A DNA stretch of 64,000 bases from Agromyces mariniharenae (GTDB lineage: Bacteria; Actinomycetota; Actinomycetes; Actinomycetales; Microbacteriaceae). Below, one piece after another: positions 1 to 7,722 of the stretch; the stretch's first letter is position 1, and every line of letters begins with the position of its first letter. The translations under genes and the position numbers were made by a program. The notes beneath the pieces are model-generated. The model saw nothing but the letters and a program-made list of their open reading frames with translations. It ran no database searches and was not told where the DNA came from. The DNA lies in assembly GCF_008122505.1 (NCBI RefSeq), contig NZ_VSSB01000001.1, positions 2,526,891 to 2,590,890 of the forward strand, written 5' to 3'.

Positions 1-838
1 TCCGGCCGGCGTGCACCAGCGCGTCCACTCGTCGTCCGATGGAGGCGCGTGCGGCGAGGCCGTCGTCGTCGGAGGTGGTCACGCGCACGGCGCTCGCATT
101 GCGGATGAGCCAGGTGATCCGCGTGCCGGGCACCTGCTCTGCGAGCTCGGCGAGTGCCAGGAGGGTGTTGGCGGCGGAGTGTCCGGCGCCGACCACGGTC
201 GTGTGGCGTCCGGCGAATCGGGAGCGTTCCCGCCCGAGGACGTCGGGCAGCGCGTGGCTGACCCGATCGGCGACGTCGGGAAGGCCGAGCGGCTCGAGCC
301 CGGACGAGGCGAGGCTGTTCGGGTGATCGTAGGTGCCGGAGGCGTCGATGACCGCGCGGGCGGTGATCTCCTCGACTCCGTCGGCGCTGCGGACTCGGAG
401 CAGGAACGGCGTGGAGGACCGGCGTGCGGTCCGCGTTCGGTCCATGCCCTGCCGCGTGATCGCGTCGACCGTGACGCCGGTGCGGATGCGGGATCGGATG
501 GGCTCGAGTGCGGCGAGCGGTTCGAGGTACTGCTCGACCAGCTGCGCACCGGTGGGGAGGCTCTCGGGCGCCGGCACCTCCCACCCGGTCGCTGCCAGCA
601 GCTCCCGCGAGGCGGGGTCGACGACGTGCTTCCACGGCGAGAACAGGCGCGTGTGGCCCCATTGACGGATGCTGCTGGCGACGTCGTCACCCGCTTCGAA
701 GATCACGAAGTCGATGCCTCGTTGCACGAGGTTCGCTGCTGTGGCCAGGCCGATCGGGCCGGCGCCGACGATCGCGACGGGAAGGGCGTCGAGGCTGCGC
801 TCGCGCAGGCTCGGGACGGTGAGGTCGACCAGGGTCAT
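1..838 (-). CDS. FAD/NAD(P)-binding monooxygenase, ArsO-like (partial)
   Basis: This gene enters from the right and its 3' end lies outside the window; 279 residues are visible with no stop. The N-terminus has an FAD-binding Rossmann motif (IVGAGPIGLATA, residues ~23-34). A second nucleotide-binding motif (VVGAGHSAANT, ~215-225) fits the NADPH site of flavin monooxygenase or thioredoxin-reductase-like proteins. The ATG at 838 is chosen because a GGAGG lies about 10 bases upstream. It is divergent from an ArsR-type repressor followed by an MFS exporter, an arrangement in which such flavoproteins are called ArsO and linked to arsenic resistance. The redox substrate is not known from sequence; the ArsO label rests on context. 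Confidence 0.85.
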   Translation of the reverse strand, partial: MTLVDLTVPSLRERSLDALPVAIVGAGPIGLATAANLVQRGIDFVIFEAGDDVASSIRQWGHTRLFSPWKHVVDPASRELLAATGWEVPAPESLPTGAQLVEQYLEPLAALEPIRSRIRTGVTVDAITRQGMDRTRTARRSSTPFLLRVRSADGVEEITARAVIDASGTYDHPNSLASSGLEPLGLPDVADRVSHALPDVLGRERSRFAGRHTTVVGAGHSAANTLLALAELAEQVPGTRITWLIRNASAVRVTTSDDDGLAARASIGRRVDALVHAGR

Positions 839-860
839 GATCGGGGAGCCTCCAATGGCA

Positions 861-929
861 TCGATGAACTTCGATATTGAGTGTGGACAGTTCATCGACG
901 TTTGTCAATATTCAGTTTAGGATGGCGTC
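861..929. promoter_or_regulatory. Divergent ars-type promoter with two interleaved dyads
   Basis: The gap between the flavoprotein and arsR holds two interleaved inverted repeats. One is TCGATGAAC (861-869) with GTTCATCGA (890-898). The other is ATATTGA (874-880) with TCAATAT (905-911). A promoter reading right is plausible: TCGACG (895-900), 17-bp spacer, TAGGAT (918-923). ArsR-family repressors bind AT-rich dyads overlapping their own promoters, so these are candidate operators. The start point would fall near 930, the A of the arsR ATG, so the mRNA may be leaderless; AGGATGG at 919-925 could instead act as a ribosome binding site. Confidence 0.5.
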
Positions 930-1292
930 ATGACGACGACGCTGCTTCCGGTGATCCAGCCCGACCTCGAGGCCTGCTGCACGCCGCTGACCCGCGAGGC
1001 GATCGACGTCGAGCGCGCGGAGGACCTTGCGCGGAAGCTCAAGGCCCTCGCCGATCCGACCCGGCTGCGTCTCGTGTCGATCGTCGCGGCATCCGAGGGC
1101 GAGGAAGCCTGCGTCTGCGATCTCATCGAACCGGTCGGGCTGAGCCAGCCCACCGTGTCGCATCACCTGAAGATCCTCATGGAGGCCGGGTTCTTGTCCC
1201 GCAGCAAGCGCGGCACCTGGGCCTACTACAAGCTCGTGCCCGGCGCACTCGGCCAGCTCTCGCAACTGCTCGACGTCACTGCGTCACGGTGA
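930..1292 (+). CDS. arsR: ArsR-family metalloid-responsive repressor
   Basis: This 120-residue winged-helix repressor has the ArsR core: LADPTRLRLVSIV (~40-52), then a recognition helix region LSQPTVSHHLKIL (~71-83). Cys16 and Cys17 lie side by side near the N-terminus, and Cys61 and Cys63 sit at the start of the DNA-binding region. An N-terminal Cys pair plus a Cys before the HTH is the As(III)/Sb(III) site type described for Corynebacterium glutamicum ArsR, so arsenite or antimonite is the likely inducer. It overlaps the following MFS gene by four bases (GTGA), indicating one operon, and is divergent from the flavoprotein. It probably represses both units. Confidence 0.93.
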   Translation: MTTTLLPVIQPDLEACCTPLTREAIDVERAEDLARKLKALADPTRLRLVSIVAASEGEEACVCDLIEPVGLSQPTVSHHLKILMEAGFLSRSKRGTWAYYKLVPGALGQLSQLLDVTASR

Positions 1293-2467
1293 CCACCGTC
1301 TCGACCAGGCGGCACCGGCTCGGAGTCCGGCTCGGTGCGCTGTCGGTCGGGCAGGTCGTCAGCTGGGGCATCCTCTACTACGCCCTGATCGTCGCCGCGC
1401 CCGCCATCGCGGATGAGACCGGCTGGACGCTCCCCGCGATCACACTGGCCTTCTCCGCAGGGCTCATCGTCTCGGCGCTCTCGGGCATCCTCGTCGGCCG
1501 GTGGCTGGACCATCGCGGGCCCAGGCTCATCATGACCGCGGGCGCGCTCATCGGTGCCGTCGGACTGGTCGTCGTGAGCGCGGCGCCGAACCTCCTCGTC
1601 TTCACGGTCGGATGGCTCGTCTGCGGACTCGCGCAGTCCGCGGTGCTCTACCAAGCCGCGTTCACCGTGATCACGCGCCGTCACGGCGATGGACGGCGCC
1701 GCGCGATGACGATCCTCACCCTCGCCGGCGGTCTCGCGTCGACGGTGTTCGCGCCGATCGTCGCCGGACTGCTGACCCGGCTCGACTGGCGGGCGACCTT
1801 CCTCGTGCTCGCGATCCTGCTCCTCGTGCTGACCGTGCCGCTGCACTGGTTCTTCCTCGAGCACGACTGGACGCCGCTGCCGCCGCCGCATCCCGACGAG
1901 CACGTCCATCACGTCGCATCCGTGGTTCGGACTCGGCGGTTCTGGGCGCTGGAGCTCTCGATGCTCTCACTCGCGATCGCGCTGTTCAGCGTGACGCTCG
2001 CCGTGATCCCGCTCTACATGGAGAAGGGCCTCTCGTACGAACTCGCGGCCTGGGCGCTCGGACTGCTCGGGGCCGGACAGGTCATCGGTCGACTGGTCTA
2101 CGTGGTGCTGCCGCACCGCAGCGCACCGTGGGTGCCGCTCGCGACGACCTCGGGCTTCGCGGTCGTGCTGCTCGGCCTGATGGCGCTCGTGCCCGGACCG
2201 CCATGGCTGCTCATCGCGATCGGGATGGCCGCAGGAGCCGTCCGAGGGGCGCAGACGCTCGTCCAGGGTTCAGCCGTCGCCGACCGCTGGGGAACGCGGA
2301 ATTACGGATCGATCAATGGCGTGTTCGCCGCGCCGATCACGGCGATCACCGCGCTCGGGCCGGCGCTCGGACCGGTCGTCGCAGCCGGGGTCGGGAGCTA
2401 CGCGGCCATGGCGCTCATCATGGCCGGCTTCGGTGCGGTCGCACTCGTGTCGGCGCGATTCTCGTGA
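1289..2467 (+). CDS. MFS efflux transporter in ars-type operon
   Basis: A 392-residue major facilitator with about 12 hydrophobic segments. An MFS motif-A-like loop GRWLDHRGPR lies at ~70-79. The central cytoplasmic loop (~190-210) is rich in His, Asp and Pro, an unusual feature that could bind metal. The GTG start at 1289 overlaps the arsR stop by four bases; the open frame extends upstream but only inside arsR. Co-transcription with an As(III)-type ArsR suggests export of a metalloid or an organo-metalloid product of the neighbouring monooxygenase. It is not an obvious ArsB or Acr3, and the substrate is inferred only from context. Confidence 0.85.
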   Translation: MTTVSTRRHRLGVRLGALSVGQVVSWGILYYALIVAAPAIADETGWTLPAITLAFSAGLIVSALSGILVGRWLDHRGPRLIMTAGALIGAVGLVVVSAAPNLLVFTVGWLVCGLAQSAVLYQAAFTVITRRHGDGRRRAMTILTLAGGLASTVFAPIVAGLLTRLDWRATFLVLAILLLVLTVPLHWFFLEHDWTPLPPPHPDEHVHHVASVVRTRRFWALELSMLSLAIALFSVTLAVIPLYMEKGLSYELAAWALGLLGAGQVIGRLVYVVLPHRSAPWVPLATTSGFAVVLLGLMALVPGPPWLLIAIGMAAGAVRGAQTLVQGSAVADRWGTRNYGSINGVFAAPITAITALGPALGPVVAAGVGSYAAMALIMAGFGAVALVSARFS

Positions 2468-2565
2468 GCCGGGGCCTTCGTCGTCGACGTCGCGGGACCT
2501 CCGCTGTCAACGGGGAGCGTCGTGATGCCTCGGCATCGTAGCGTTGAGAGGTCGAAAGGAGCACG

Positions 2566-3000
2566 ATGCGACCTCACCCGCTCGGCCTCGTCGCGATCGT
2601 CGTGGCGTTCACGATGACCGCCTGTTCGCCGGCGTACGACGCGGAGACGCGCGACGGCCTGCGCGAACACGTCGTCACCGTCAGCGAGGCGAGCGCCGCG
2701 GGGGACTGGCAGGCGGCCATCGATGAACTCGACGTGATGACCGCCGAGCTCGCCACGGCGCGCGAGGACGGCAGGGTCGACGACGATCGCTTCGAGGCGA
2801 TCGTCGGAGCCATGGAACTCGTACGCCTCGATCTGGAGGCCGCGATCGCCGCGGCCGCCGATGAGGCGGAGCGCCAGCGGCTCATCGAGGAGCAGGCCCG
2901 GCTGCAGCAGCAGATCGAAGAGCTCCAGGACCAGGGCGACGACAAGGGCGAGAAGGGCAAGGGCGACAAGGGGGACAAGGAGAAGGACGACGACCGGTGA
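2566..3000 (+). CDS. Small lipoprotein with charged collagen-like tail
   Basis: A 144-residue protein with a signal peptide ending in a lipobox (MTAC, Cys21), so it should be acylated and anchored outside the membrane. The middle (~30-125) is alpha-helical and acidic, with a coiled-coil-like end rich in Glu, Gln and Leu. The last ~25 residues are almost entirely Gly, Asp, Lys and Glu in a GxxGxx-like pattern. The ATG is preceded by AAAGGAGCACG, a good ribosome binding site. It stands alone between the ars operon and an opposing gene. The family is not recognised; a surface or envelope role is inferred from lipidation only. Confidence 0.8.
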   Translation: MRPHPLGLVAIVVAFTMTACSPAYDAETRDGLREHVVTVSEASAAGDWQAAIDELDVMTAELATAREDGRVDDDRFEAIVGAMELVRLDLEAAIAAAADEAERQRLIEEQARLQQQIEELQDQGDDKGEKGKGDKGDKEKDDDR

Positions 3001-3060
3001 GCTCGCGTCGGCGAGGGCGCCGCGATCCTCCGCACCGGCGCCGGCGCCGGCGCCGCGCGC

Positions 3061-3525
3061 CTACGGCCGCTCCTTGCGCCCGTCCTGCAGGCTCCTGACC
3101 ATCTCCGCGATGCGCACGGCGCGCTGCTCGGGCTTGCGCTTCGTCGAGTTGATCCAGCGCAGCCAGGCCCTGCGGTAGAACTGCGCGAGCGAATCGAAGA
3201 ACGCCGCGGCATCCGGAGCCTCGTCGAGCGCCGCCGCCACGTCGGGCGCGAGGTCGGAACGCTGCGGTCCCTCAGGCTCGAGCACGACCTCGACCTCGGA
3301 GCCATCGCGCAGGGGAAGGCGCGTCCATGTGGGTCCGAGCGTGATGCTCGGCCCGTCGTCGTGCTTCTCGATGTTGCCGCGCATCGAGCAGCCGGCGATC
3401 GATCCGCGCACCGGGTGACGTGGCTTCACGCCCCACACCTCGTCGGGGTCGAACGGGATCGTCACGATCGTGCGCCCGCGCCGGTCGATCACGACCGACG
3501 TGCGGAAGCGCTGCTGCGTGCCCAT
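3061..3525 (-). CDS. DUF1905/YdeI-like protein
   Basis: A 154-residue protein whose N-terminal half has the DUF1905 barrel pattern (FRTSVVI, VTIPFDPDEVWG, PVRGSIAG). The C-terminal half (from ~95) resembles the YdeI/OmpD-associated helical domain (LDEAPDAAAFFDSLAQF, then a WINSTKRKPEQRAVRI helix). The frame is open further upstream, but the ATG at 3525 matches the start of the conserved domain. It is transcribed away from the lipoprotein gene. Members are widespread and functionally uncharacterised. Confidence 0.88.
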   Translation of the reverse strand: MGTQQRFRTSVVIDRRGRTIVTIPFDPDEVWGVKPRHPVRGSIAGCSMRGNIEKHDDGPSITLGPTWTRLPLRDGSEVEVVLEPEGPQRSDLAPDVAAALDEAPDAAAFFDSLAQFYRRAWLRWINSTKRKPEQRAVRIAEMVRSLQDGRKERP

Positions 3526-3574
3526 GGTCGTAGCCTGCCACGCCCGACGTCGAACGAGAACGGGCGGCGGATTG

Positions 3575-4864
3575 TCACCAGTGGAACCCGCCCCAGTGAT
3601 GTCCGTGGTGGTGGTCGAGCAGGTGGCCGGCCTTGGTCTCCGAGATGCGTTCCCCCGGTGCCCTCCGCGCATGGAAGAGCGCATAGCCCGACAGGATCAG
3701 CAGGCCCCAGGTCGGTGCCACCGAATCCAGGTGGGCGAGCATGCCGAAGAAGAGTCCCACCAGGGTGGCCGTGATGCCCAGCACGACCTGGCAGAAGACC
3801 ACGACCTCGATGTCGTCCTCCTCTCCGAGGTTGAGGTACATCCACGTCGACCGCGTGCTCGAGGTCGCCGCCCCTCCGGCCGCGGCGAGCGTGATGACGA
3901 CGCCGCTCAGGATCGGCATGCCCTCGACGCCGCCGTAGTCCGTGATGAGCGCGGTGATCCCTGCGGTGACACCCAGCGCCGCGGCCGTCAGCAGGAGTCC
4001 CCGGATCGTCGCCCGGTGTCGACTCAGCGTCCACAGCGCGGTGAACAGGAGGCTCCCGACCGCGGTGAGCGCGACGATGTCGTGCAGGGCCTCGGATTCC
4101 TGCCCGTGCAGGGTCGCGCCGTGCACGCTGTAGAAGCTCGTTCCGAGGGAGATCGAGAGGAACAGGATCTGGGTGATGAGGAACTCCCGGACCCAGGGGT
4201 ACTTGCGATCGGGTCGGGCGCGAAGCGCCGCGAGGATGCCGACCGGTCGGTGCCGGACGGCCGGACCGGATGCCGTCGGGCGGATGGGCAGGAGCGCGAG
4301 GGCCGCGACGACCATCGCCGTGACGCCGACCCACAGGAGCGTCACGTGGGCGTCCTTGCCCGTCGGGTCGAGGAACAGCGCGCCCATCACGACCGTGATC
4401 GCCAGCGTGAGGATGGAGCCGCCGGTGCTCTGCACGACGCTGATGGCCGACTTCTGCGACGGTGCCAGCGAGGAGGACATCACCTCGACCACGGCGATCG
4501 ACGCCACGCCCGCCAGCACGCCGAGCACGGCGGCGACGATCCAGAGCGTGTTCAGCCACACCTCGTCGACCACAGCGATCGCGATGCCCGTGATCGCGAA
4601 CACGGTCGCGATCAGGATGAGGATCAGCGCGAGCGACCGCGAGACGGAACGCAGCCCCAGGACGCGCGGCGCCAGGACCACCCCGAGCAGGTTGGCCGCC
4701 GTGTAGGTGGGGAAGATCAGCGCGGCGGCGAAGGCGCTCCCGCCGAATGCGATGCAGATGAACGGGAGCACCACGGCGACGGCCGTGAGCTGGTTCGCGA
4801 CCGCGAAGCTCACGCTCTCCGTGGCCGCGGCGATGAAGTTCCGCCGTGTGGATGGCGTGCTCAC
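3575..4864 (-). CDS. MFS-type multi-pass membrane protein
   Basis: A 429-residue integral membrane protein with about 12 hydrophobic segments. The long central loop (~190-225) carries Arg-rich sequence, and the C-terminus is His-rich (HLLDHHHGHHWGGFHW). Two adjacent GTG codons (4867 and 4864) can start it; the second is used here. It looks like an MFS fold, but I recognise no substrate-specific motif. The terminal His cluster could bind metal, or be a lineage quirk. It is followed by the YdeI-like gene and preceded by the polymerase gene on the same strand, with about 50-base gaps, so read-through transcription is possible. Confidence 0.82.
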   Translation of the reverse strand: MSTPSTRRNFIAAATESVSFAVANQLTAVAVVLPFICIAFGGSAFAAALIFPTYTAANLLGVVLAPRVLGLRSVSRSLALILILIATVFAITGIAIAVVDEVWLNTLWIVAAVLGVLAGVASIAVVEVMSSSLAPSQKSAISVVQSTGGSILTLAITVVMGALFLDPTGKDAHVTLLWVGVTAMVVAALALLPIRPTASGPAVRHRPVGILAALRARPDRKYPWVREFLITQILFLSISLGTSFYSVHGATLHGQESEALHDIVALTAVGSLLFTALWTLSRHRATIRGLLLTAAALGVTAGITALITDYGGVEGMPILSGVVITLAAAGGAATSSTRSTWMYLNLGEEDDIEVVVFCQVVLGITATLVGLFFGMLAHLDSVAPTWGLLILSGYALFHARRAPGERISETKAGHLLDHHHGHHWGGFHW

Positions 4865-4913
4865 CACGGCACCACGGTACAAGCCATGGGACGCATACCG
4901 GGCCGCACCACGC

Positions 4914-5996
4914 TCACCACCCGCCGCGCGTCGGCGTGTGTCCCGCGCGCGCATCCTCGGGCATCGCCATCTCGGCGCGGAGCCCGAGCAGCCGGATCGG
5001 GCGACCGGGCTCGATCCGGTCGGCGGCGAGCTGCAGGACCCGGCCCAGCACGTCGTCGCGATCGGAGGACGAGGGGACTCGACGCTGGTAGGTCTTGGTG
5101 ATGAACGGCGCATATCGCACCTTCAGCGTGAGGCCGATCACCGGCCGGCCCTCCGCGGCGACGTCGTCGAGCACCCGCGCTGCGAGTTCGCGCAGCGCGG
5201 CCTCCACCTCGGCGGGGTCGGCGAGGTCCTGCTGGTAGGTCGTCTCGCGGCTGTGCCCGCGGGCGACCCAGGGCGTGTCGTCGACCTCGCGCGCGCCCTC
5301 GCCGCGTCCGAGCAACGCGTACCACGGGCCCATGCGCGGGCCGAACTCCTCGATCATGGGCGCCGGACGCGCCGCCGCGAGCTCCGCCACGGTGGTGATC
5401 CCGAGCTTCGCGAGCCGCGCCGAGATGCGCGAGCCGACGCCCCACAGGTCGATCGTCGGCCGGTCGCCCATGACCTCGAGCCAGTTCTCGGCAGTGAGCC
5501 GGAACACCCCGCGCGGCTTGCCGAAGCCCGTGGCCACCTTGGCGCGCACGAGCGTGTCGCCGATGCCGACGGTGCAGTGCAGCCGCGTCCGCTCGAGCAC
5601 GTCCTGCTGCAGTCGCCGTGCGTACGCCTCGGGGTCGTCGGTCTCCACGCCCACGAAGGCCTCGTCCCAGCCGAGCACCTGCACGGTCGCTCCGGGCTGC
5701 TGGCGCAGCGTCGCCATCACGGCCTCGGATGCCGCGAGGTAGTGCTCCGCGTCGACGGGCAGGATCACGGCATCGGGTGCCTTCCGCGCGGCGAGGCGGA
5801 GCGGCATCCCCGAGCCGACGCCGAACTCGCGCGCCTCGTAGGACGCGGTCGAGACGACGGCCCGCTCGGACGGGTCGCCGCGGCCGCCCACGATCACGGG
5901 CTTGCCTGCGAGCTCGGGACGCCGCAGCACCTCGACCGCCGCGATGAACTGGTCGAGGTCGACGTGCAGCACCCACGGGCGCTCGTGATCCCCCAT
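4914..5996 (-). CDS. dinB: Y-family DNA polymerase, DinB2-like
   Basis: A 360-residue translesion polymerase. The first catalytic motif is VDLDQFIAAVE (metal-binding Asp13 and Asp15). The second is GWDEAFVG (Asp111, Glu112). The fingers motif SYEAREFGVGSGMPL (~52-66) and an HhH-like segment WGVGSRISARLAKLGITTV follow, then a little-finger domain. At the steric-gate position, aromatic in most DinB proteins, this protein has Ile18. Mycobacterium smegmatis DinB2 has Leu there (in a near-identical DLDQF context) and is known to use ribonucleotides. No QLxLF-type beta-clamp motif is seen at the C-terminus. The ATG at 5996 fits the family N-terminus; the open frame upstream is unrelated in sequence. 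Confidence 0.93.
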   Translation of the reverse strand: MGDHERPWVLHVDLDQFIAAVEVLRRPELAGKPVIVGGRGDPSERAVVSTASYEAREFGVGSGMPLRLAARKAPDAVILPVDAEHYLAASEAVMATLRQQPGATVQVLGWDEAFVGVETDDPEAYARRLQQDVLERTRLHCTVGIGDTLVRAKVATGFGKPRGVFRLTAENWLEVMGDRPTIDLWGVGSRISARLAKLGITTVAELAAARPAPMIEEFGPRMGPWYALLGRGEGAREVDDTPWVARGHSRETTYQQDLADPAEVEAALRELAARVLDDVAAEGRPVIGLTLKVRYAPFITKTYQRRVPSSSDRDDVLGRVLQLAADRIEPGRPIRLLGLRAEMAMPEDARAGHTPTRGGW

Positions 5997-6094
5997 CCAG
6001 TCCAGATAGCGCCATTCCGCCCGACTGCGCAACCTCTTGCACCGAGATGCCTGCACGGAGGAGATTGTGATCACCCAAGATCGAAGGAGCGCAC

Positions 6095-6364
6095 ATGAGT
6101 TTCCTCGCATTTCTCGTCCTCGGCCTCATCGCCGGCGCGATCGCCAAGCTGATCCTGCCCGGCAAGCAGGGCGGGGGCTGGTTCATGACCTTGCTGCTCG
6201 GGGTCGTCGGCGCACTGCTCGGCGGCTGGCTCGGCAGCCTGATCCTCAACCGTCCGCTGACGGAGTTCTGGGACCTGGGCACGTGGCTGCTCGCCATCGG
6301 CGGCTCGATCATCGTGCTGCTGATCTGGGGGCTCATCACGCGCAACCGCACCCGCACCACCTGA
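6095..6364 (+). CDS. GlsB/YeaQ/YmgE-family small membrane protein
   Basis: An 89-residue protein with three hydrophobic segments and the family's Gly-rich signature (FLVLGLIAGAIAKLILPG at the start, GVVGALLGGWLG in the middle). These are transglycosylase-associated or general-stress membrane proteins of unknown mechanism. The start is the ATG after GAAGGAGC. It is followed directly by a strong hairpin, so it is probably monocistronic. Confidence 0.93.
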   Translation: MSFLAFLVLGLIAGAIAKLILPGKQGGGWFMTLLLGVVGALLGGWLGSLILNRPLTEFWDLGTWLLAIGGSIIVLLIWGLITRNRTRTT

Positions 6365-6381
6365 GCGGGCGAACCCCGATC

Positions 6382-6415
6382 CGAGCGGATGACGCGACCG
6401 CGCGTCATCCGCTCG
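6382..6415 (+). terminator. Rho-independent-type hairpin after the GlsB-like gene
   Basis: Perfect 15-bp inverted repeat: arms 6382-6396 and 6401-6415 with an ACCG loop. It begins 18 bases after the stop codon and has no strong T-tract, as is usual for high-G+C actinobacterial terminators. Confidence 0.75.
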
Positions 6416-6501
6416 ATCGCGTTCGAGAGGTGTTCCCGCCGGGAGTGGCGGCGCAGCCGCGAGTGCTAGCGTGAGGGCGAGACGCACGGGAGGAGGCCGA
6501 G

Positions 6502-6792
6502 GTGGAGCTGCTCGTCATGCTGCTGCGCCAGGTGCAGGCCTCGCTCGACATCGCCGTGGCGTCGAACCCGCAGGTCACCGTGATCCTGCTGGGCGTGCTC
6601 GGCGCGGCCGCCGTGGTCCTCGTGGCCGCCGCGTGGAGCTCGGTGCCCGCGCTCGTCGCCGCCGACCAGAGCGGCGCTGCCACGCGACTGCGGCAGACGG
6701 CCGATCCCGGCACGCTGCTCGCGCAGAGCGACCCCGACGCGGCGGGGCGTCCGCGACCCAGGGCGCCCGGACGCGGCATCCCGGCCGCGTAA
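6502..6792 (+). CDS. Small membrane protein, DUF6412-like
   Basis: A 96-residue protein with an amphipathic N-terminus, one clear transmembrane segment (~28-50, VILLGVLGAAAVVLVAAAW) and a Pro/Arg-rich cytoplasmic tail ending PGRGIPAA. The start follows GGAGGCCGAGGTGG; the alternative GTG/ATG codons nearby do not change the picture. It precedes a YidC/Oxa1-like gene by about 100 bases. I recall DUF6412 proteins being encoded next to accessory YidC genes in actinobacteria, and that is the basis of the name. Function unknown. Confidence 0.7.
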   Translation: MELLVMLLRQVQASLDIAVASNPQVTVILLGVLGAAAVVLVAAAWSSVPALVAADQSGAATRLRQTADPGTLLAQSDPDAAGRPRPRAPGRGIPAA

Positions 6793-6894
6793 CCGCACCG
6801 ACCATCGACGACCCTGCCCGGCAGGGTGCACGGTCGACCCCGCTGTTCCGCGGCCAGACGGATCCCGCATCCCTCCGACCGTTTGGAACACCTC

Positions 6895-7718
6895 ATGGAC
6901 TTCTACGCCTTCCCGCCCATCGCCGCGGTGCTCGACGGCGCCCACGCCCTGCTCATGGGCTCGCCGACCTGCTCCAGCCGCTCGTCGGCGTCTCGAGCGC
7001 CGCAGCCGCGATCGTGCTCGTCACGCTCCTCGTGCGCGCCGCGCTCATCCCCGTCGGCGTCTCGCAGGCGAAGGCCGAGCGCACCCGCGCCCGCCTCGCG
7101 CCGAAACTCGCCGAGCTGCGCCGGAAGCACGGCAGCGACCCCGAACGCCTCCAGCGCGAGACGATGGCGCTGTACTCCGACGAGGGCGCCTCGCCGTTCG
7201 CCGGCTGCCTGCCGATGCTCGTGCAGGCGCCGATCGTCGGCGTGATCTACGCGCTCTTCATCCTGCCGACCATCGCCGGTCACCCGAACGCCCTGCTCGA
7301 CCACACCGTGTTCGGCGTGCCGCTCGGATCGAGCCTCGCGGGCGAGCTCGCGGCCGGCACCCTCACGCCCGGGACGCTCGCCGTCTACGCCTCGGTGGTC
7401 GTCGCCATCGCGCTCGTCGGTGAGGTGACGCGGCGCGTCTTCCGACCGCAGTTGCCGGATGCCGCGCCCGCCGCTACGACCTCACCGGCTGGTGGCTCCG
7501 ACACTGCCTCGAAGAACGGAGCAGTGTCGGAGCCGCTCGCCGCCCTCTCGTCGGCCGGCATGCAGCGCGCGCTCGGGCTGCTGCAGTTCATCACGGCGGT
7601 GATCGCGGTGTTCGTGCCGCTCGCGGCCGCGCTGTACCTGTTCGTCACGGTCGCGTGGACGCTCGGCCAGCGCGCGGTGCTCCGCCGGGCGTATCCGCCG
7701 CTGCCGCTGCCGGCCTGA
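6895..7718 (+). pseudogene. YidC/Oxa1-type membrane insertase, frameshifted
   Basis: The product resembles a YidC/Oxa1/60-kDa insertase, but its N-terminus and body lie in different frames. Codons from the ATG at 6895 give MDFYAFPPIAAVLDGAHALLMG. The next expected residues, LADLLQPLVGVSSAA, are read from 6960, one base back. Restoring one base in GGCTC (for example GGCCTC) would rejoin a 274-residue protein. The body keeps the Arg-containing first helix (LVRAALIPVGVSQAKAERTRARL) and the SPFAGCLPMLVQAPI motif. The low-complexity loop at ~7450-7550 contains a perfect inverted repeat. It could be a real null mutation, a sequencing error or, less likely, recoding. No normal slippery heptamer is present. 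It would be a second, non-essential YidC, since the main one usually sits by rpmH. Confidence 0.8.
7494..7534. repeat. Perfect 14-bp inverted repeat inside yidC-like gene
   Basis: Arms GGCTCCGACACTGC (7494-7507) and GCAGTGTCGGAGCC (7521-7534) flank a 13-base loop. It lies in the variable cytoplasmic-loop region of the yidC-like gene, where the frame remains open. Confidence 0.8.
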
Positions 7719-7722
7719 CGGG

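Noticed and set aside
6955..6965. Programmed -1 frameshift in the yidC-like gene
   Set aside because: The sequence ATGGGCTCG has no slippery heptamer and no conserved downstream structure is evident, so mutation or sequence error is more likely.
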